Shown in pieces: positions 56,643 to 64,000 of a stretch of DNA of 64,000 bases. This DNA is from Pectobacterium betavasculorum (GTDB taxonomy: Bacteria > Pseudomonadota > Gammaproteobacteria > Enterobacterales > Enterobacteriaceae). A program made the translations under genes and the position numbers. The notes below the pieces were generated by a model. It was not told the DNA's origin and did no database searches. It saw only the letters and a program-made list of their open reading frames with translations. The stretch's first letter is position 1. Every line of letters starts with the position of its first letter. Where the stretch lies: the NCBI RefSeq assembly GCF_000749845.1, contig NZ_JQHM01000005.1, positions 101,603 through 165,602 on the forward strand, in the 5' to 3' direction.

Positions 56643-57741
56643 TTAGCGGCACAGTGCGCGTAACACCTTCGCCAACGTCTTGACGGCAATTTCCAGTTCA
56701 TGCGGAGCGAGTCCCTGTACGCAGGCGGTGGGTTTACCTGCGTAGTGAAACTCGCTGTCGTAGTCGTCTTCAATAATCCAGCTTTGGTGCTGCCTAGCCC
56801 ATTCGATAACGGCTAGCCTTCGATCCAACGCTAGCGTCGCGCCGGTTGGAAATTGGTGTGAGGGCGTCAGGAATACGGCTTTAGCGGGCGCATTGTTTCC
56901 GTTGCTAGCTTCAAGTAGGCGATCGATCTGTAACCCATTAGCATCTAACGGTATCGGCACGCACGTGAGTCCGGCTGCCTCGAATGCCTTGCGTGCGCCA
57001 TGGTACACAGGGTCTTCAAGGAAAATCCTATCGCCAGCATCCATCAGCACATTCGCACACAGCGTTAGCGCTTGCTGGGAACTGGTCAACACTAACACGC
57101 GATCGGGCGTGGAGTGGGCTCCTCGTTCGAGATTGACGTAATCCGAGATGGCTCGTCTCAACGCTTCCATACCCTGCGGGGGGGCTATGTAACAGCGCCT
57201 GAGTGCCATATTCTTTTAGCACCTGTCGTTCCAGTCTTTCCCACGTCTGGAGGGGAAAGCAGCGTGTTTCCGGCACGCCGGGCGCGAACGCGCGCGGTAT
57301 GATGAAATCACGTACACCGCCATTTTGGAACATGGCGTTGCCGCGTTGACTGAGATGTAGTTCTGCTTTCCTTGCTTTGCTGCGTCCTGAAAGGCGTTTT
57401 GCCCGCTCTGACACGAAACTGCCGCTGCCAACGCGACGCTCAATGAATCCTTCTGCATGCAGTTGGCTGTAAGCCGATTCTACCGTATCACGCGATACTC
57501 CCAGCGATGTAGCCAGCGCGCGCGAGGCAGGTAAAGATTTCCCGACGTCGAGAATACCATCGAGGATGAGCTGACGAATCGCACGCTGGATACGTGCATG
57601 CAGCGGCAAGGCACCATGCGCGGGATCGCCAATCCAGGCTTTGACTGATTCAAGCTGGGCGTGTTTGAACAATTGGTCTGCCTCCAGTAAAGAAAATGGT
57701 GGGGAATATCCAGCTATTTTAAATCTATAAATACGTTTCAC
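56643..57741 (-). pseudogene. MocR/PdxR-type regulator, frameshifted and 3'-truncated
   Basis: The N-terminal part (57741-about 57180) has a GntR winged helix (LPASRALATSLGVSRDTVES..HAEGFIERRVGSGSFV) and the start of an aminotransferase-like domain. An extra base in a run of seven G (57178-57184, plus strand) shifts the frame; the second part (to 56643) continues SPPQGMEALRRAIS, EDPVYHGARKAFEAAGL and WIIEDDYDSEFHY. The chain stops after about 365 residues (AVKTLAKVLRALCR), where intact members run to about 470 and carry the PLP-lysine and C-terminal lobe. So it is broken twice. MocR proteins usually control PLP or amine genes. Confidence 0.85.
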
Positions 57742-57775
57742 AATCCATTCATCCTCTTCATCAGGAGTTAGGCTG

Positions 57776-58170
57776 ATGCCGATATCTTCCGATACACCTA
57801 CTCACCACGACAGCCACGGTCGCGATCCTGCAACCGCTCGCTTGCGGCCAGTTAGCAAGACCAAGCCAGACGTCTGCGTATGGCCTACACGGCAGGTTGC
57901 CGGATATTGGGTGAGAACAAGGTGCATGAGGCATACGGCAAATGGGAAGCCATGCAGGATTTAGCCAACTTACAGTGGTCGGTCATTGGCCACCTGCAAA
58001 CCAGCAAGGCTAAGCTGGTGGCATGCTTCGCTAGCGAATTTCTGGATAGCCTGCGGCTGGTTGAAGCGCTGGATCGTCGCTTGCACGTTGAAGGACGCTC
58101 GCTGGATGTCTTCGTAAAGGTTAATACCTCAGGCGAGGCCAGTACCCGACCCTTCACCTTCGATCTGTAA
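57776..58170 (+). pseudogene. YggS-family PLP-binding protein remnant
   Basis: Two adjoining phases together read ATARLRPVSKTKPD and then MAYTAGCRILGENKVHEAYG, LQWSVIGHLQTSKAKLV, LDSLRLVEALDRRL and [12 protein letters not shown], the middle of a YggS/PROSC-type protein (ILGENKV and NTSGEAS are typical). The N-terminal lysine region is disturbed, a frameshift lies near 57870-57880, and homology ends abruptly at about 58143, where the reading runs into the reverse strand of the kinase remnant. Divergent from the MocR remnant, so they were probably once a functional pair. Confidence 0.75.
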
Positions 58171-58578
58171 TTCAAGGTGTTGCCGGGTAACCAGACTCAC
58201 GGTGATCTGGATTGCTTCCGGGCTATAGTGATAGGCATTTTCTACCAGATTGTGTAACAGCAATTGGAGCAATGTGGCGTCACCGCGCAAAGTGATATCT
58301 TCCTGCGGTACTATCCATTTCAGCGTCTGATGACGTTTTTGCAGCATCTCGGACAGTTCATCCTGCATAGGAAAGATGGCATCTTGCAGGAACGCGACAT
58401 TCTGGTGGTGGCCTGCCGAAAATTCTTGTCCGACACACGCAAGCAGTAAGAGTTGTTCCACCGTATTCTCCATTTTATCAATACGTTTGATGAGTGGGCT
58501 ACAGCCAATCTGATGTTGTTGCTGGTGTAATTCCAGGTGCAGACGAATACTGGCTAGCGGCGTTCTCGTGATTTCCAT
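58129..58578 (-). pseudogene. Sensor histidine kinase remnant (PmrB/BasS-like)
   Basis: 149 residues beginning [20 protein letters not shown], a degraded H-box (consensus HEIRTPL; the phosphorylated His is lost), followed by the dimerisation helix and the N-box [16 protein letters not shown]. It ends [10 protein letters not shown], where the G1 and G2 boxes are collapsed together. No sensor or membrane part is present, so it cannot function as a kinase. The resemblance to PmrB is from the [19 protein letters not shown] stretch and is moderate. Confidence 0.7.
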
Positions 58579-58733
58579 TGTGGAGAGGAAAGAAGACGCT
58601 GACTCTAGCGGGATTAAATGAATACAACCTTAAGAGGAAGCCCGTTAAATTCAAGGACGCGAGAGTGGACATTTGCTAGACTATGCCCCTGTCAATACAA
58701 AATAAATAAATGACGTTGAGGGTGGTGTCTGCC

Positions 58734-59456
58734 ATGTCTAATTCGCTTGTATCTGGCGAATCTTATGAGCTTGATTTGCTGGATGAACGGCCGTTCAGTC
58801 AAACGGACTATGAGATCCTGAAATCGTATGAAGCGGTGGTTGATGGCTTGGCCATGTTGATTGGCGAGCACTGTGAGATTGTGTTGCACTCGCTCGAGGA
58901 TCTTAAATGTTCCGCCGTGCGTATTGCGAATGGAGAACATACCGGCAGGAAGATTGGTTCGCCGATTACGGATCTTGCATTGCGCATGCTGCATGACATG
59001 GCAGGCGAAGATAGCAGCGTATCGAAGGCCTATTTTACCCGCGCAAAAAGCGGCGTGTTGATGAAGTCAGTGACGATTGCGATACGTAATCGCGATCAGC
59101 GTGTGGTTGGGTTGTTGTGTATTAACATGAATTTGGATGTGCCTTTTTCCCAGATTGTGCAGACCTTTATTCCACCTGAAACGCATGACGCTGCGTCTTC
59201 TGTTAACTTCGCATCATCCGTTGACGACCTTGTTGCACAAACGCTGGAATTCTCTATTGAGGAGGTCAATGCAGATCGCACTGTCTCCAATAATGCAAAA
59301 AATCGCCAAATCGTACTGAGCCTGTATGAGAAAGGTATCTTTGATATTAAAGATGCTATCAATCAGGTCGCCGAGCGCCTTAATATCTCCAAGCACACGG
59401 TTTATCTTTACATTCGTCAATTCAAAAGCGGCGACTTCAGTGGGCATGAACGTTGA
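58734..59456 (+). CDS. yheO: YheO-family PAS-like DNA-binding transcriptional regulator
   Basis: 240 residues from the ATG at 58734, the E. coli length. The N-terminal YheO/PAS-like domain (about 25-140; [35 protein letters not shown]) precedes a C-terminal helix-turn-helix ([20 protein letters not shown]). Function in the cell is not known. It leads straight into tusD (overlap of the stop with the start), as in E. coli, so it may affect or share transcription of the sulfur-relay genes. Confidence 0.94.
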   Translation: MSNSLVSGESYELDLLDERPFSQTDYEILKSYEAVVDGLAMLIGEHCEIVLHSLEDLKCSAVRIANGEHTGRKIGSPITDLALRMLHDMAGEDSSVSKAYFTRAKSGVLMKSVTIAIRNRDQRVVGLLCINMNLDVPFSQIVQTFIPPETHDAASSVNFASSVDDLVAQTLEFSIEEVNADRTVSNNAKNRQIVLSLYEKGIFDIKDAINQVAERLNISKHTVYLYIRQFKSGDFSGHER

Positions 59457-59845
59457 TGCTGAGTTACTGCTTGCTGGTGACTGGCCCAGCTTACGGTACA
59501 CAGCAAGCGAGTAGCGCGTTGCAGTTTGCGCAGGCGTTGTTGGCAGAGGGGCACGAGCTGAAAAGTGTGTTCTTCTATCGGGAAGGTGTGCTGAATGCCA
59601 ACCAACTGACATCACCCGCTAATGATGAGTTCGATCTTGTCCGTGGCTGGCAACAGTTGGGTGAAATGCATCAGGTGGCGCTGAATGTCTGTGTCGCCGC
59701 TGCATTACGCAGAGGTGTGACCGACGCGCAACAAGCGACTCAGCTCAACCTTGCTGGTGCGAATCTGCAACCCGGTTTTGTTCTGAGTGGGCTAGGTGAA
59801 CTGGCGCAATCGGTGCTGACCTGCGATCGGGTTATTCAGTTTTAA
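59456..59845 (+). CDS. tusD: Sulfurtransferase complex subunit TusD
   Basis: 129 residues from the ATG at 59456, overlapping the yheO stop by one base. DsrE-fold protein; the sulfur-carrying cysteine is in [13 protein letters not shown] (about residue 79). In the TusBCD hexamer it accepts persulfide from TusA and passes it via TusE to MnmA for 2-thiouridine in tRNA. Confidence 0.94.
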   Translation: MLSYCLLVTGPAYGTQQASSALQFAQALLAEGHELKSVFFYREGVLNANQLTSPANDEFDLVRGWQQLGEMHQVALNVCVAAALRRGVTDAQQATQLNLAGANLQPGFVLSGLGELAQSVLTCDRVIQF

Positions 59846-59854
59846 GGTAGCGTT

Positions 59855-60214
59855 ATGAAGCGAGTCGCATTTGTTTTTACGCATTCTCCACATGGGAGTG
59901 CTTCTGGGCGAGAGGGGCTAGATGCGCTATTGGCGATGTCAGCACTGACGGAAGAGATTGGCGTATTTTTTGTTGGCGATGGCGTACTTCAACTGTTGCC
60001 GCATCAACAGCCAGAAAAGATTTTGATGCGTAATTACATCGCAACGTTTGGTGTATTGCCGTTGTACGATATCGAATGTTGCTATCTGTGCGAGACTTCC
60101 GTGCGCCAGCGCGGGTTGAGTATAGATACGGGCTGGGTTTTGGATGTAGAGCTGTTAGCGCCAGAAGCATGGCGAAGCAAGCTGGCCAATTATCATTCCA
60201 TCCTTTCATTCTAG
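59855..60214 (+). CDS. tusC: Sulfurtransferase complex subunit TusC
   Basis: 119 residues, the E. coli length. DsrF-type subunit of TusBCD ([31 protein letters not shown]). Lies 9 bp after tusD and 17 bp before tusB. Confidence 0.94.
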   Translation: MKRVAFVFTHSPHGSASGREGLDALLAMSALTEEIGVFFVGDGVLQLLPHQQPEKILMRNYIATFGVLPLYDIECCYLCETSVRQRGLSIDTGWVLDVELLAPEAWRSKLANYHSILSF

Positions 60215-60231
60215 CGACGGATCTCCTCTTT

Positions 60232-60519
60232 ATGCTTCATACGCTCTCACGTTCTCCTTATCACGTTGACCTGGATGCACTCTTGCGCAGCTTGGATCAG
60301 GGTGATGCTTTACTCTTATTGCAAGATGGTGTTATCGCCGGCCTGGCTGATGGAGATATTATCCTTCGTCTTCTTGATTCAGCGGTGCTTCTTTATGCGC
60401 TCCGGCCTGATACTGAGGCAAGAGGTATAACTGAACAAATTTCAAGCAGCGTGGTGTTCATTGACTATAATGAGTTTGTTCAACTGACAGTGGAACACCC
60501 CCAGCAACTCGCGTGGTAA
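60232..60519 (+). CDS. tusB: Sulfurtransferase complex subunit TusB
   Basis: 95 residues from the ATG at 60232 (MLHTLSRSPY), the E. coli length; the upstream in-frame extension lies inside tusC and is not used. DsrH-type subunit. Last of yheO-tusDCB, just before the str operon promoter. Confidence 0.93.
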   Translation: MLHTLSRSPYHVDLDALLRSLDQGDALLLLQDGVIAGLADGDIILRLLDSAVLLYALRPDTEARGITEQISSSVVFIDYNEFVQLTVEHPQQLAW

Positions 60520-60540
60520 CGCCGAATTTTTGTATATTTC

Positions 60541-60569
60541 TTGACTCCTTCCACTGCCAGCCCTAAAAT
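60541..60569 (+). promoter_or_regulatory. str operon promoter upstream of rpsL
   Basis: TTGACT (-35, 60541-60546) and TAAAAT (-10, 60564-60569) are separated by exactly 17 bp, a strong sigma-70 promoter. A roughly 75-bp leader follows to the rpsL start, which has an AGGAG ribosome-binding site. Confidence 0.85.
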
Positions 60570-60650
60570 TCTGCGTCCTCATACTTTGCCTCGCGCAAAC
60601 ATGAGGCGATTTATTACGTGTTTACGAAGCAAAACCCAGGAGCTTTTTGA

Positions 60651-61592
<942 letters not shown>

Positions 61593-61658
61593 TCCCTTCG
61601 CTGTAGTTATGCTAACCAAGCGGGCGCTAAAAATAGCCAACCCGCTTGGGTTAACTAA

Positions 61659-63803
<2,145 letters not shown>

Positions 63804-63857
63804 GCCTCAGGGTTAAAACAAAATCCCGTGCTCTCTCCATAGGGGGAGAGCATTTGA

Positions 63858-64000
<143 letters not shown>

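Overview
The window is chromosomal DNA of a soft-rot enterobacterium, almost certainly Pectobacterium. Two things show this. The housekeeping genes follow the E. coli 74-76 min gene order closely (hslR-yrfG-igaA-nudE-mrcA-hofMNOPQ-aroK-aroB-damX-dam-rpe-gph-trpS-cysG-nirDB ... ppiA ... pabA-argD-crp-yhfA-prkB-yheUT-yheS-kefGB-yheV-slyD-slyX-fkpA-yheO-tusDCB-rpsL-rpsG-fusA-tuf). Into this backbone is set the plant-cell-wall-degrading pectate lyase cluster pelA-pelB-pelC-pelZ; the middle enzyme carries an almost exact copy of the well known PelB leader peptide.

Layout. 1-4.6 kb: heat-shock Hsp15, a HAD nucleotidase, the Rcs-phosphorelay brake IgaA and the Nudix hydrolase NudE. 4.7-11.1 kb: PBP1A and, divergent from it, the hofMNOPQ operon (type IV pilus-like DNA uptake machinery). 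11.4-17.7 kb: the aroK-aroB-damX-dam-rpe-gph-trpS superoperon; damX carries a one-base deletion that replaces its last residues. 17.7-22.0 kb: cysG-nirD-nirB on the minus strand, with an FNR box and a 7-2-7 NarL/NarP site at the same promoter positions as in E. coli, but without nirC. 22.7-29.3 kb: an accessory operon of an enolase-superfamily enzyme and a complete Dpp/Opp-type ABC importer. 29.6-32 kb: periplasmic cyclophilin PpiA and a chemoreceptor. 32.1-38.4 kb: pelZ, pelC, pelB and pelA, all minus strand; three near-identical lyases with homologous upstream operator blocks and homologous terminators. 38.9-42.8 kb: a decayed mobile region with a frameshifted IS630 remnant, a truncated IS110/IS1111 transposase, a RelE-type toxin / NadS-type antitoxin pair, an integrase remnant and a possible small cationic peptide. 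42.9-56.5 kb: backbone from pabA to fkpA. 56.6-58.6 kb: three broken genes (MocR-type regulator, YggS-like protein, sensor kinase). 58.7-64 kb: yheO, the tusDCB sulfur relay and the str operon, ending inside tuf.

As a system: relative to E. coli, three places in a conserved backbone have been replaced or enlarged. tsgA is replaced by the enolase/ABC operon, yhfG-fic by the chemoreceptor-pel-IS-TA block, and the fkpA-yheO junction is filled with gene debris. The pel genes share a KdgR-like AT-rich box and a TGTGA half-site at matched distances. In pelB this layout is broken by a 115-bp palindromic repeat lying between the operator block and the start codon, the most interesting single observation here. 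Two families of short palindromic repeats (copies at 561 and 46389; a MITE-like element at 53903) also sit in intergenic spaces. No CRISPR array, tRNA, rRNA or obviously new multi-gene defence system was seen.
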